From Cognatiluteimonas telluris (GTDB taxonomy: Bacteria > Pseudomonadota > Gammaproteobacteria > Xanthomonadales > Xanthomonadaceae): DNA of 32,679 bases. Below, one piece after another: positions 23,664 to 31,061 of this stretch. The stretch spans positions 1 to 32,679 of the forward strand of contig NZ_JAANOY010000022.1 of the NCBI RefSeq assembly GCF_011320095.1, in the 5' to 3' direction. The notes beneath the pieces are model-generated. The model saw nothing but the letters and a program-made list of their open reading frames with translations. It was not told the DNA's origin and did no database searches. The translations under genes and the position numbers were made by a program. Numbering within the stretch: position 1 is the stretch's first letter; each line of letters begins with the position of its first letter.

Positions 23664-23874
23664 AGACCGATGAGATGAGTCCTATCGCATGTCCGGTCGG
23701 ATGTCGTCAACTTATCCGCCGAGGTGGGAACTCGCAATGCCGCAGAAACGGCAAGCCCTGGTCAAGAATTGACCTAGCTCGAGCCGCCACCGGAAGAAAA
23801 GCAGAATTACGAAGCTCGACAGAATTCAAGCTGCATCCCCGAGGCCGACGTTCTACTCGTTTCATTGCCGAGGA
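23664..23874. other. Spacer between the island and aceE
   Basis: The spacer is 211 bases long and holds no convincing gene. No tRNA, integrase or clear direct repeat marks it as an attachment site. It separates the less GC-rich island from the aceE stop codon. Confidence 0.5.
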
Positions 23875-26562
23875 TCAAACCCCAATCGGAGTCGCCTTCC
23901 CCTCATCAATCCGATAAAGCTTCATCGCCCGCGCCACATCCTTCCCACTCATCTTCCCATCCGCCACCAGCGCAGCCACCGCCGCATGCGCAATATGGTT
24001 GCGGTCGACTTCGAAGTGCCGCCGCAGGTTCTCGCGCGTATCCGAGCGCCCGAAGCCATCCGTCCCCAGCACCGTGTACCGCATCGGCACGAACCCGCGG
24101 ATCTGTTCGGGGTACGCACGGATGTAATCGGTGGCGACGATCGCCGGGCCCTGGCGGCCTTCGAGCAGTTGGGTGACGTAGGGCTTGCGTTGTTCGGACT
24201 CGGGGTGGAAGCGGTTGAAGCGTTCGGCATCGACGCCGTCGCGCGCGAGTTCGTTGAAGCTCGGGCAGGACCAGATGTCGGCCTTGATGCCGAAATCCTT
24301 GTCGAGCAGGTCGGCCGCGGCGATCGCTTCGCGCAGGATCGTGCCACTGCCGAGCAACTGCACCCGCAACTCGCCCTTCTTCGCCTTTCCGCCATCGCGG
24401 AACAGGTACATGCCCTTGATGATGCCGTCGGCCGCGCCTTCGGGCATGTCCGGGTGGGCGTAGTTCTCGTTCATCAGGGTGAGGTAGAAGTACTCGTCGC
24501 GCTGCTCGGTGAGCATGCGTTGCATGCCGTACTGCAGCAGCACGGCGACTTCGTAGCTGAAGGTCGGATCAAAGCTGCGGCAGTTGGGGATGAGGCCGGC
24601 CTGGACCATGCTCTGGCCGTCCTCGTGCTGCAGGCCTTCGCCGTTGAGCGTGGTGCGGCCGGCGGTGGCGCCGAGCAGGAAGCCGCGCGAGCGCATGTCC
24701 GCCGCCTGCCAGGCGCTGTCGCCGATGCGCTGGAAGCCGAACATCGAGTAGTAGATGTAGAACGGGATCAGCTGCAGATCGTTGGTGCTGTAGCTCGTCG
24801 CGCACGCCATCCACGAGGAGAACGCGCCGGCCTCGGTGATGCCTTCCTCCAGCACCTGGCCGGTGGCGTCCTCGCGGTAGTACATGAGCTGGTCGCGGTC
24901 GACCGGCTTGTACTTCTGCCCGTGCGGGGCGTAGATGCCGAGCTGGCGGAACATGCCTTCCATGCCGAAGGTGCGCGCTTCATCCGCAACGATCGGAACG
25001 CAGCGCGGGCCGACCTGCTTGTCGCGCAGGGTGATGTTGAGTGCCTGCACGAACGCCATCGTGGTGCTGATCTCGCGATCGCCGGTGGTCTTGAGCAGGC
25101 GCTCGTAGACCTCGAGCTTCGGCGCTTCGAGCGATTGCGATGACTTGCGCCGGCGCTGCGGCAGGTAACCGCCGAGGGCCTTGCGGCGCTCGTGCATGTA
25201 TTCGACTTCCGGCGACTTCTCGCCGGGATGGAAGAACGGCACCTTGCCGTCGGCCAGCTGCGCGTCGGTGATCGGGATCTGGAAGCGGTCGCGGAACGTG
25301 CGCACGTCCTCGTCGTCCATCTTCTTGGTGCCGTGGGTGGGGTTGAGCGCCTCGCCCGCCGCGCCCATGCCGTAGCCCTTGACCGTCTTGGCGAGGATCA
25401 CGGTCGGCTGGCCGGTGGTCTTCACCGCGGCGTCGTAGGCGGCGTAGACCTTGTGCGGATCGTGACCACCGCGGTTGAGGCGCCAGATGTCGTCGTCGGA
25501 GAGATTCGCGACGAGCGCGGCGGTCTCGGGATACTTGCCGAAGAAGTTCTCGCGCGTGTACTTGCCGCCGAAGGCCTTGCAGTTCTGGTATTCGCCGTCG
25601 ACGGTTTCCATCATCAGCTGGCGCAGCTTGCCGGTGGTGTCGCGCGCGAGCAGCGGATCCCAGTACGTGCCCCAGATGGTCTTGATGACGTTCCAGCCGG
25701 CGCCGCGGAAGTTGCCTTCCAGCTCCTGGATGATCTTGCCGTTGCCGCGCACCGGGCCGTCAAGGCGCTGCAGGTTGCAGTTGACGACGAAGATGAGGTT
25801 GTCGAGGCCTTCGCGGCCGGCCACCGAAATCGCGCCGAGCGATTCGGGCTCGTCGGTTTCGCCGTCGCCGAGGAAACACCACACCTTGCGCCCGGTCTTG
25901 GGCATCAGGCCGCGGCCTTCGAGGTACTTCCAGTTGCGCGCCTGGTAGATCGCGGCGAGCGGGCCGAGGCCCATCGACACCGTGGGCGTCTGCCAATAGT
26001 CGGGCATCAGCCACGGATGGGGATACGAGCTGACGCCGCGGCCGTCGACTTCCATGCGGAAGTGGTCGAGCTGCGATTCGCTGATGCGGCCTTCGAGGAA
26101 CGAGCGCGCGTAGATGCCGGGCGAGGAATGGCCCTGGATGTAGAGCAGGTCGCCGGGGAAGTCCTCGGTCGGCGCGCGCCAGAAATGGTTGAAGCCGACG
26201 TCGTAGAGCGTCGCACCGGAAGCGAACGAGGCGATGTGGCCACCGAGTTCGCCCGGCTTGCGGTTGGCGCGCACGACCATCGCCATCGCGTTCCAGCGGA
26301 TCAGCGAGCGGATGCGCCACTCCATGTTGGAGTCGCCGGGCATCTGCGGCTCCTGCCCGGCGGGAATGGTGTTGACGTATTCGGTGGTCGGCGAGAACGG
26401 CAGGTGCGCGCCGGCGCGACGGGTGAGCTCGACCATGCCTTCGAGCAGCTGGTGCGCGCGCTGCGGGCCGCCGTTGTCGATGACGGCCTTGAGCGACTCG
26501 ATCCACTCGCGGGTTTCGGTGGGATCCGGGTCGTTGAGCAGCAGTTCGTTGAGCCAGGTCAT
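23875..26562 (-). CDS. aceE: Pyruvate dehydrogenase E1 component, homodimeric type
   Basis: The 895-residue protein is close in length to E. coli AceE (887). It is the thiamine-diphosphate-dependent subunit that decarboxylates pyruvate and passes the acetyl group to lipoyl-E2. The TPP motif runs from GDGETDEPES (Gly232-Asp233-Gly234) to NCN (261-263). Other family blocks include EYVNTIPAGQEPQMPGD, GHSSPGIYARSFLEGR and DEARTFGMEGMFRQLGIY. GGAG just upstream supports ATG 26562. The E2 and E3 genes are not adjacent; the defence island lies downstream. A perfect palindrome lies about 90 bases upstream. Confidence 0.98.
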   Translation of the reverse strand: MTWLNELLLNDPDPTETREWIESLKAVIDNGGPQRAHQLLEGMVELTRRAGAHLPFSPTTEYVNTIPAGQEPQMPGDSNMEWRIRSLIRWNAMAMVVRANRKPGELGGHIASFASGATLYDVGFNHFWRAPTEDFPGDLLYIQGHSSPGIYARSFLEGRISESQLDHFRMEVDGRGVSSYPHPWLMPDYWQTPTVSMGLGPLAAIYQARNWKYLEGRGLMPKTGRKVWCFLGDGETDEPESLGAISVAGREGLDNLIFVVNCNLQRLDGPVRGNGKIIQELEGNFRGAGWNVIKTIWGTYWDPLLARDTTGKLRQLMMETVDGEYQNCKAFGGKYTRENFFGKYPETAALVANLSDDDIWRLNRGGHDPHKVYAAYDAAVKTTGQPTVILAKTVKGYGMGAAGEALNPTHGTKKMDDEDVRTFRDRFQIPITDAQLADGKVPFFHPGEKSPEVEYMHERRKALGGYLPQRRRKSSQSLEAPKLEVYERLLKTTGDREISTTMAFVQALNITLRDKQVGPRCVPIVADEARTFGMEGMFRQLGIYAPHGQKYKPVDRDQLMYYREDATGQVLEEGITEAGAFSSWMACATSYSTNDLQLIPFYIYYSMFGFQRIGDSAWQAADMRSRGFLLGATAGRTTLNGEGLQHEDGQSMVQAGLIPNCRSFDPTFSYEVAVLLQYGMQRMLTEQRDEYFYLTLMNENYAHPDMPEGAADGIIKGMYLFRDGGKAKKGELRVQLLGSGTILREAIAAADLLDKDFGIKADIWSCPSFNELARDGVDAERFNRFHPESEQRKPYVTQLLEGRQGPAIVATDYIRAYPEQIRGFVPMRYTVLGTDGFGRSDTRENLRRHFEVDRNHIAHAAVAALVADGKMSGKDVARAMKLYRIDEGKATPIGV

Positions 26563-26650
26563 GGGGGCGGAGCTCCGCGCCGCCCGCGAGCGGCGTCATA
26601 GGTCGTGGGGATGGGTCGATTCTAGCAGGGGGGGGCAAGGCCGCCCGGCC

Positions 26651-26667
26651 CGTGACGGGCCGTCACG
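26651..26667 (-). promoter_or_regulatory. Candidate operator between aceE and the STAS-like gene
   Basis: CGTGACGG-G-CCGTCACG is an 8-1-8 perfect inverted repeat in the divergent intergenic region. Its symmetry suits a dimeric regulator. It does not match the PdhR site as I remember it (TTGGTnnnACCAA). Which gene it controls is unknown. Confidence 0.4.
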
Positions 26668-26722
26668 AACGGGCGCCTTGTCAGGGCGTATGTTCGGCGC
26701 GCCGATCTCCGAGCTGCGCGCC

Positions 26723-27145
26723 ATGGCGACTCCAAACCCGCCGGTTCATGCCGAGTTTTCCCGCTTCGGTTCCCAGGGCATGCAGGTCCGCGTGACCGGC
26801 ACGCGCTCGCTCGAAGGCACCATCGGTTACTGGACGCAGATCGTGGAGCACGTCGCGCGCGACCACCCGAGGTGCCTGCTGGTGATCGACGAGCTGGTTG
26901 GCACCGAACTGACGCCAGCGCAGTGGCACGACCTGGTCGAGACGATGTCGGGCAAGGGCCTGGAGCAGGTGCGCATCGCCCACGCCAAGGTCCACGGCCT
27001 GGACCACGTCGACTACTGCGAGCTGTACGCCAACATCGCCGGCTTCGATGCGCGCGCGTTCAACAGCCAGGGCGATGCCGAGCGCTGGCTGCGCTACGGC
27101 GACGCGGACACCAGGCCGGCGTCGTTCGAGTGGGCGCGCAGGTAG
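26723..27145 (+). CDS. STAS/SpoIIAA-like protein
   Basis: The 140-residue protein fits the SpoIIAA-like/STAS-SEC14 pattern: beta-strand MQVRVTGTRSLEG, RCLLVIDELVGTELTPAQWHDLVE, then VRIAHAKVHGLDHVDY, closing with RAFNSQGDAERWLRYG. Such small cytoplasmic proteins are often partners in regulation or lipid binding, but no function is proven. The start at 26723 (MATPNPPVHAEF) is preferred over 26690, since the extra residues carry nothing family-like. The gene is divergent from aceE. Confidence 0.7.
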   Translation: MATPNPPVHAEFSRFGSQGMQVRVTGTRSLEGTIGYWTQIVEHVARDHPRCLLVIDELVGTELTPAQWHDLVETMSGKGLEQVRIAHAKVHGLDHVDYCELYANIAGFDARAFNSQGDAERWLRYGDADTRPASFEWARR

Positions 27146-27288
27146 CGCTGGCGCGCGACGGCACTGGTGCCTGCCACGCGGCCTTTGCGCGCCTGTCAGT
27201 TTGAAGCCGGTCGCGCGGGCCGCTTTCCGACCCCGTGGTGGGCGCTTGCCTGATGGGTTGCCTCGGGCCAGGCGCGCATGGTCGGCAC

Positions 27289-27858
27289 ATGGAACCCACC
27301 ATCGCGATGCAACGAAGCGGACGGCGGTCGCCGACGGGACCGGCGTACCTGGTCACCTTCGGCACCGATCGCCGGCAGTTGCATTTTTCCGACTGGGACG
27401 TCGCGGTCGATGCCTGCCGGATGTTGACCGCGAGGCCGGCGTGGGAAGGTTCGCGGCTGCTGGCGTGGACGCTGATGCCCGACCACTGGCACGGACTGGT
27501 CGAACTGCACCCGCAGGACAGCCTGTCGGCGCTGGTCGGGCGCTTGAAGGGGCGCAGCGCACGCTACCTGCGCCAGGCGCACCCGCAGCTGGGATGGATC
27601 TGGGCACGTGCATTCCATGAGCAGGCGTTGCGCGCCGAGGAGGAGCGCGTGGCCGTGGCGCGCCACCTGGTCCTGCACGCGGTGCGCGCCGGGCTGGTGC
27701 GGCGGGCGGTGGAGTATCCGTTCTGGGATGCGGTGTGGCTGCTGCGCCAGGGCGTGCGCGCGGTTTCACCAGCCGCGGCGGCATGGGTGCCGGCGAGGGA
27801 GCCGGCCGGGCTCCCCGTTGACTTCGCTACTAATGACATAGTACTAATGCCGCCGTAG
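27289..27858 (+). CDS. REP-associated tyrosine transposase (RAYT) relative, tyrosine lost
   Basis: The 189-residue protein has the IS200/RAYT-type HUH block TLMPDHWHGLVEL (His66, His68), the SALVGRLKGRSARYL helix, and ARHLVLHAVRAGLV, which matches the usual A-R-Y-I-x-x-N-P-x-R-A-G-L-V. The nucleophilic Tyr of RAYTs is replaced by His126, and the N-P by H-A. RAYTs cut REP hairpins, and several REP-like hairpins lie in this window. This copy is probably inactive for cutting, or repurposed. Its last 13 codons overlap the blaI promoter and operator. Confidence 0.75.
   Translation: MEPTIAMQRSGRRSPTGPAYLVTFGTDRRQLHFSDWDVAVDACRMLTARPAWEGSRLLAWTLMPDHWHGLVELHPQDSLSALVGRLKGRSARYLRQAHPQLGWIWARAFHEQALRAEEERVAVARHLVLHAVRAGLVRRAVEYPFWDAVWLLRQGVRAVSPAAAAWVPAREPAGLPVDFATNDIVLMPP
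27818..27849 (+). promoter_or_regulatory. Promoter and BlaI-type operator of the blaI-M56 operon
   Basis: TTGACT (27818-27823) is a good -35 box. TACTAATGACATAGTA (27828-27843) is a 5-of-6 dyad, followed by TACTAATG that could serve as the -10 region. A very similar block precedes the S41 gene at 29.84 kb. BlaI/MecI repressors bind short dyads built around TACTA-like half-sites, so self-repression is likely. Confidence 0.75.
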
Positions 27859-27876
27859 TCACGAGCGAGGGTTTCC

Positions 27877-28263
27877 ATGGCGGCTCCCCGTCCCACCGAA
27901 GGCGAACTGGCGATCCTGCAGGTGCTGTGGGAGGGCCAGGGGCCGATGACCGTGCGCGAAGTGCACGCGGTGCTGTCGCGCAACAAGGACACCGCGTACA
28001 CCACGGTGCTGAAGATGCTGACGATCATGGCCGACAAGGGCCTGGTGCGCCGCGACGAATCCGAGCGCAGCCACACCTACGTCGCCGTGCATGCCGAGCC
28101 GGTGGTGCAGCAGTCGTTGCTGAAGGACCTGATGCGCAGGGCGTTTTCCGGATCGGCGTTGACGCTGGTCCAGCGTGCGATGGACGTCGATGTCGCCAGC
28201 GCCGAGGAGCTCGAGCAGATCTCCAGGCTCATCGCGCAGGCCAAGGCGAAGCGCAAGCGCTGA
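27877..28263 (+). CDS. blaI: BlaI/MecI family transcriptional repressor
   Basis: The 128-residue protein has the winged-helix pattern of BlaI: RPTEGELAILQVLWEGQGPMTVREVH, KDTAYTTVLKMLTIMADKGLVRR, and ESERSHTYVAVH in the wing. The C-terminal helices (from about 85) form the dimer domain. In other systems an M56 peptidase signals cleavage of this repressor. Here the M56 gene follows with a TGATG overlap, so the pair is complete. It probably binds the two TACTAA-N4-TTAGTA-like dyads at 27.83 and 29.84 kb. The symbol names the family; a link to beta-lactams is not shown. Confidence 0.9.
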   Translation: MAAPRPTEGELAILQVLWEGQGPMTVREVHAVLSRNKDTAYTTVLKMLTIMADKGLVRRDESERSHTYVAVHAEPVVQQSLLKDLMRRAFSGSALTLVQRAMDVDVASAEELEQISRLIAQAKAKRKR

Positions 28264-29825
28264 TGGACGCGCCGGTGCTGCTGTCGCTGCGTGTCGCGCC
28301 GGCGCTGGCCGCGGCACTGCTGCATTCGCTGTGGCAGGTGGCGTTGCTGGCGGGCGGCGCGTGGCTGGCGCTGTGGGCACTGTCGCGCCACGCCGCCGCG
28401 ACGCGGCATGCGGTGGCGATGGGCTTCCTGCTGGCGATGGTGCTGGCGCCGGCGTCGACGTTCCTGCGGATGGTCGGCGCCGATGGCGCGCAGCTCAACA
28501 GCGGTTGGTTGCCGGCGGTGACGCCACCGCAACTGGACGCCGCGACGGGACACTTCGTCCAGCAGAGTAATCCGCTTGCCGCGTTGCTGGTGATGGCGTG
28601 GCTGGTCGGGGTGGGGGCGATGCTGCTGCGGCGCTTCGGCGGCTGGCGACTGCTGCGCGCGCTCGACCGGCATCCGTCCACCGCCTTGCCGCCTCCGTGG
28701 CAGGCGCGTCTCGACGCGATGCGCGCAGCGATGGGCATCTCGCGCACGGTCGTGGTCCGGCTGTCGGCGGAAGTCGCCGGCCCGTTCACCGCCAGGCTGC
28801 TGCGGCCGGTGGTCTGGTTGCCGCTGTCATTGCTTGCGCAGCTGCCGCGCGACCAGGTCGAAGCGTTGCTGGCGCACGAACTCGCGCACATCGCGCGCAT
28901 GGACTGGTTGTGGAACGGCGCGCAGTGCGTGCTCGAAGCGCTGCTCTTCTTCCATCCAGCGGCGTGGTGGCTCGGCCGGCGCATCCGGCAGGAGCGCGAG
29001 CACGCCTGCGACGACACGGCCGTGGCGGTCTGCGGAGACGCCATCGCGCTGGCCGAGGCGCTCGCGCAACTCGAGCGCCAGCGGCCTTCCACTCCGCGCC
29101 TGGTGCTCGCAGCCCAAGGAGGCTCACTGATGAAACGCATTACCCGCCTGCTGGCGGTACCTCCCGTGCGCGCCCGCTGGGGCGCGGCCATCGGCACCGG
29201 CCTGCTGGTCGTGGCCGGGGTCCTGGTCGTGGCGCAGTTGAGCCTGGCCCACCATGGCCGCCATGCAATCGAGCTGAGCTCGACCACCGCGGGCGCGCTG
29301 GGCCCGGGCGACAGCCGCGAGATTTCCGCCTATGGGCCCGACGGCTGGCGTCACTACACCGTGCGCGTGGGCGCCAATGGCGCGATCACCGAAAGCCTGG
29401 AAGTCGATGGCAAGCCCAGGCCGGTGACGGATGAAACCCGCACCTGGATCGGCACGACGCTGTCGCTGGCCGCGCCACCCGCGCCACCGAAGCCACCGAA
29501 ACCACCGGCACCACCGATCGGACCGCTGGCGCCGCCGCTCCCTCCGCCGCCGGAAATTGTCGACAACACCATGGTCAAGGTCCTGATCCAGCATGTCGCG
29601 ATCGACCCGGCCGTCGTCGCCAGGCTCGGCAGCCCGGTGGTGATGGCATCGAAGGACGTTGACGGGCGCCTCGACATCGGCAACGGCGCGCGTGCCGATG
29701 GCGATGCCGACCTGCGCCTGCGGTTGCGTGGCCCCAAGGGCATGGCGAACGTCCGCGTGACGGCGCAGCTGGTCGCGGGCGAATGGTCGACGCCGCAGGT
29801 GGCGATCGAAGGCGACGCGCGCTGA
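28263..29825 (+). CDS. M56 family metallopeptidase (BlaR1-like, no penicillin-binding sensor)
   Basis: The 520-residue protein has membrane helices at about 12-38, 45-68, 104-122, 220-238 and 322-342. The zinc motif LLAHELAHIARMDW contains His205, Glu206 and His209, and REHACDDTAV gives the third ligand near Glu246. After the last helix comes an extracytoplasmic domain with a proline-rich stretch (about 398-425, PPKPPKPPAPP) and a beta-rich end. BlaR1 proteins have a beta-lactamase-like sensor there; this one does not, so the signal is something else. It overlaps blaI by one base and should trigger its removal. Confidence 0.88.
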   Translation: MDAPVLLSLRVAPALAAALLHSLWQVALLAGGAWLALWALSRHAAATRHAVAMGFLLAMVLAPASTFLRMVGADGAQLNSGWLPAVTPPQLDAATGHFVQQSNPLAALLVMAWLVGVGAMLLRRFGGWRLLRALDRHPSTALPPPWQARLDAMRAAMGISRTVVVRLSAEVAGPFTARLLRPVVWLPLSLLAQLPRDQVEALLAHELAHIARMDWLWNGAQCVLEALLFFHPAAWWLGRRIRQEREHACDDTAVAVCGDAIALAEALAQLERQRPSTPRLVLAAQGGSLMKRITRLLAVPPVRARWGAAIGTGLLVVAGVLVVAQLSLAHHGRHAIELSSTTAGALGPGDSREISAYGPDGWRHYTVRVGANGAITESLEVDGKPRPVTDETRTWIGTTLSLAAPPAPPKPPKPPAPPIGPLAPPLPPPPEIVDNTMVKVLIQHVAIDPAVVARLGSPVVMASKDVDGRLDIGNGARADGDADLRLRLRGPKGMANVRVTAQLVAGEWSTPQVAIEGDAR

Positions 29826-29831
29826 GTTTTT

Positions 29832-29863
29832 TTGACCCTGACTACTAACCGATTAGTACTAAC
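29832..29863 (+). promoter_or_regulatory. Promoter and BlaI-type operator of the second S41 gene
   Basis: TTGACC (29832-29837) resembles a -35 box. TACTAACCGATTAGTA (29843-29858) is a perfect 6-4-6 dyad, followed by CTAAC. CTACTAA and TAGTACTAA blocks with the same spacing precede blaI at 27.83 kb. The S41 gene starts 31 bases later, so it is probably repressed by BlaI. Confidence 0.78.
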
Positions 29864-29889
29864 ACCACCCACTCACCGAAGGAACCACC

Positions 29890-30999
29890 ATGCGCCACCG
29901 CAATCCCTGTGTATTCCTGTTGCTGGCCTCGATGTCGCTGGCTTGCGTGCCGTGCGTTGGCGCGCAGGAGCCGCCTGCCGCGCCGGCGGTCGATGCCGCC
30001 ACGCGGACCGCCGTGATCGCCGAACTTGGCAGGCAGCTGCACCGGTTCTATGTCTTTCCGGATGTGGCCGATACGGTGGCGACCGCGCTGATCGCCAAGG
30101 ACGCCCGCGGTGGCTACGCCGCCGATCGCGATGTGGAGGCGCTTGCGCAGGCGCTGTCGCAGGACCTGCGCATGCTCGGCAAGGACGGTCACTTCCGGGT
30201 CGGCTACGCGCCGGGCTACCAGCCGCAACCGACCACGCTGTCGCCCGCGCCACTTCCGCAGGCCGAGCACGACCGGATGCAACACGAAGTCGCCAGCATG
30301 GCCTATGGCATCCAGCGTGTGGAGCGGCTGGATGGCAACGTCGGCTATCTCGAACTGCGCGCGTTCGGCCCCACCGACATGGTCGGCGCGGCATTGACGT
30401 CGGCGATGACGATGCTGTCCGGCACCGATGCGCTGATCCTGGACCTGCGCCGCAACGGCGGTGGCGACCCGGCGACCGTGGCCTACCTGATGAGCCACTT
30501 CTTCGCCGCCGGCGACCGCCGCCACCTCAACGACATCAGAACCCGCGCAATTGCCAGGACCGATGAGTACTGGACGACGCCGGACGTGGGCGTGCATTAC
30601 GACAAACCGGTGTACGTGCTGGTTTCGGGACGCACATTCTCCGGCGGCGAGGAGTTCGCCTACGACATGCAGACGCAGAAGCGCGCGACACTCGTCGGTG
30701 AAACCACCGGCGGCGGCGCCAACCCGGGCGACGACTTCCCGATCGGGCATGATTTCGTCGCCTTCATCCCGACCGGGCAGTCGATCAATCCGGTCACCCA
30801 CACCAACTGGGAACACGTCGGCGTCAAACCCGATGTCGCTGTGCCGGCGGCCGATGCGCAGCAGGCGGCGTACCTGGCGATCCTGCACGAACTGCTTGCC
30901 GCGGCGACGGATCCGGAGCAGCGCGACTACCTGCAGCACACACTGGACCAGGCGCAGCCCGGCGCGAAGCCTGCGCCGGATTACGCGCGACGGCCCTGA
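29890..30999 (+). CDS. Exported S41 family peptidase under predicted BlaI control
   Basis: The 369-residue protein has a signal peptide (MRHRNPCVFLLLASMSLACV, cleavage likely near VGAQ) and the S41 core LILDLRRNGGGDPATVAYLMSHFF, then SGRTFSGGEEFAYD with the probable nucleophile Ser251, then ATLVGETTGGGANPGDDF. His101 (KDGHFRV) and Glu271 (VGE) are candidates for the remaining catalytic residues. It has the same length and layout as the protein at 11853-12962, so the two are paralogues. It follows blaI-M56, but a BlaI-type dyad in between suggests its own repressed promoter. Its substrate may be the envelope damage signal or a peptide target; that is inference. Confidence 0.88.
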   Translation: MRHRNPCVFLLLASMSLACVPCVGAQEPPAAPAVDAATRTAVIAELGRQLHRFYVFPDVADTVATALIAKDARGGYAADRDVEALAQALSQDLRMLGKDGHFRVGYAPGYQPQPTTLSPAPLPQAEHDRMQHEVASMAYGIQRVERLDGNVGYLELRAFGPTDMVGAALTSAMTMLSGTDALILDLRRNGGGDPATVAYLMSHFFAAGDRRHLNDIRTRAIARTDEYWTTPDVGVHYDKPVYVLVSGRTFSGGEEFAYDMQTQKRATLVGETTGGGANPGDDFPIGHDFVAFIPTGQSINPVTHTNWEHVGVKPDVAVPAADAQQAAYLAILHELLAAATDPEQRDYLQHTLDQAQPGAKPAPDYARRP

Positions 31000-31020
31000 G
31001 TGGGCTTGTTGGGCCGCATG

Positions 31021-31051
31021 AAAAAAGCCCCGCATCCGCGGGGCTTTTTTT
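31021..31051. terminator. Bidirectional Rho-independent terminator
   Basis: A-tract 31021-31026, stem GCCCCGC (31027-31033), loop ATCC, stem GCGGGGC (31038-31044) and T-tract 31045-31051. It serves the S41 gene on the plus strand and rho on the minus strand. Confidence 0.95.
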
Positions 31052-31061
31052 GATCTGACGA

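Noticed and set aside
23675-23917. Short plus-strand open frame between the DUF6527 gene and aceE
   Set aside because: It runs into the aceE 3' end antisense, with no ribosome-binding site and no recognisable motif.
25192-26601. Long plus-strand open frame opposite aceE
   Set aside because: It is a GC-driven mirror of a clearly conserved aceE; the translation has no domain pattern.
28263-29825. Reading the M56 protein as a true beta-lactam sensor BlaR1
   Set aside because: There is no SxxK or other penicillin-binding motif after the last membrane helix, and no beta-lactamase gene nearby.
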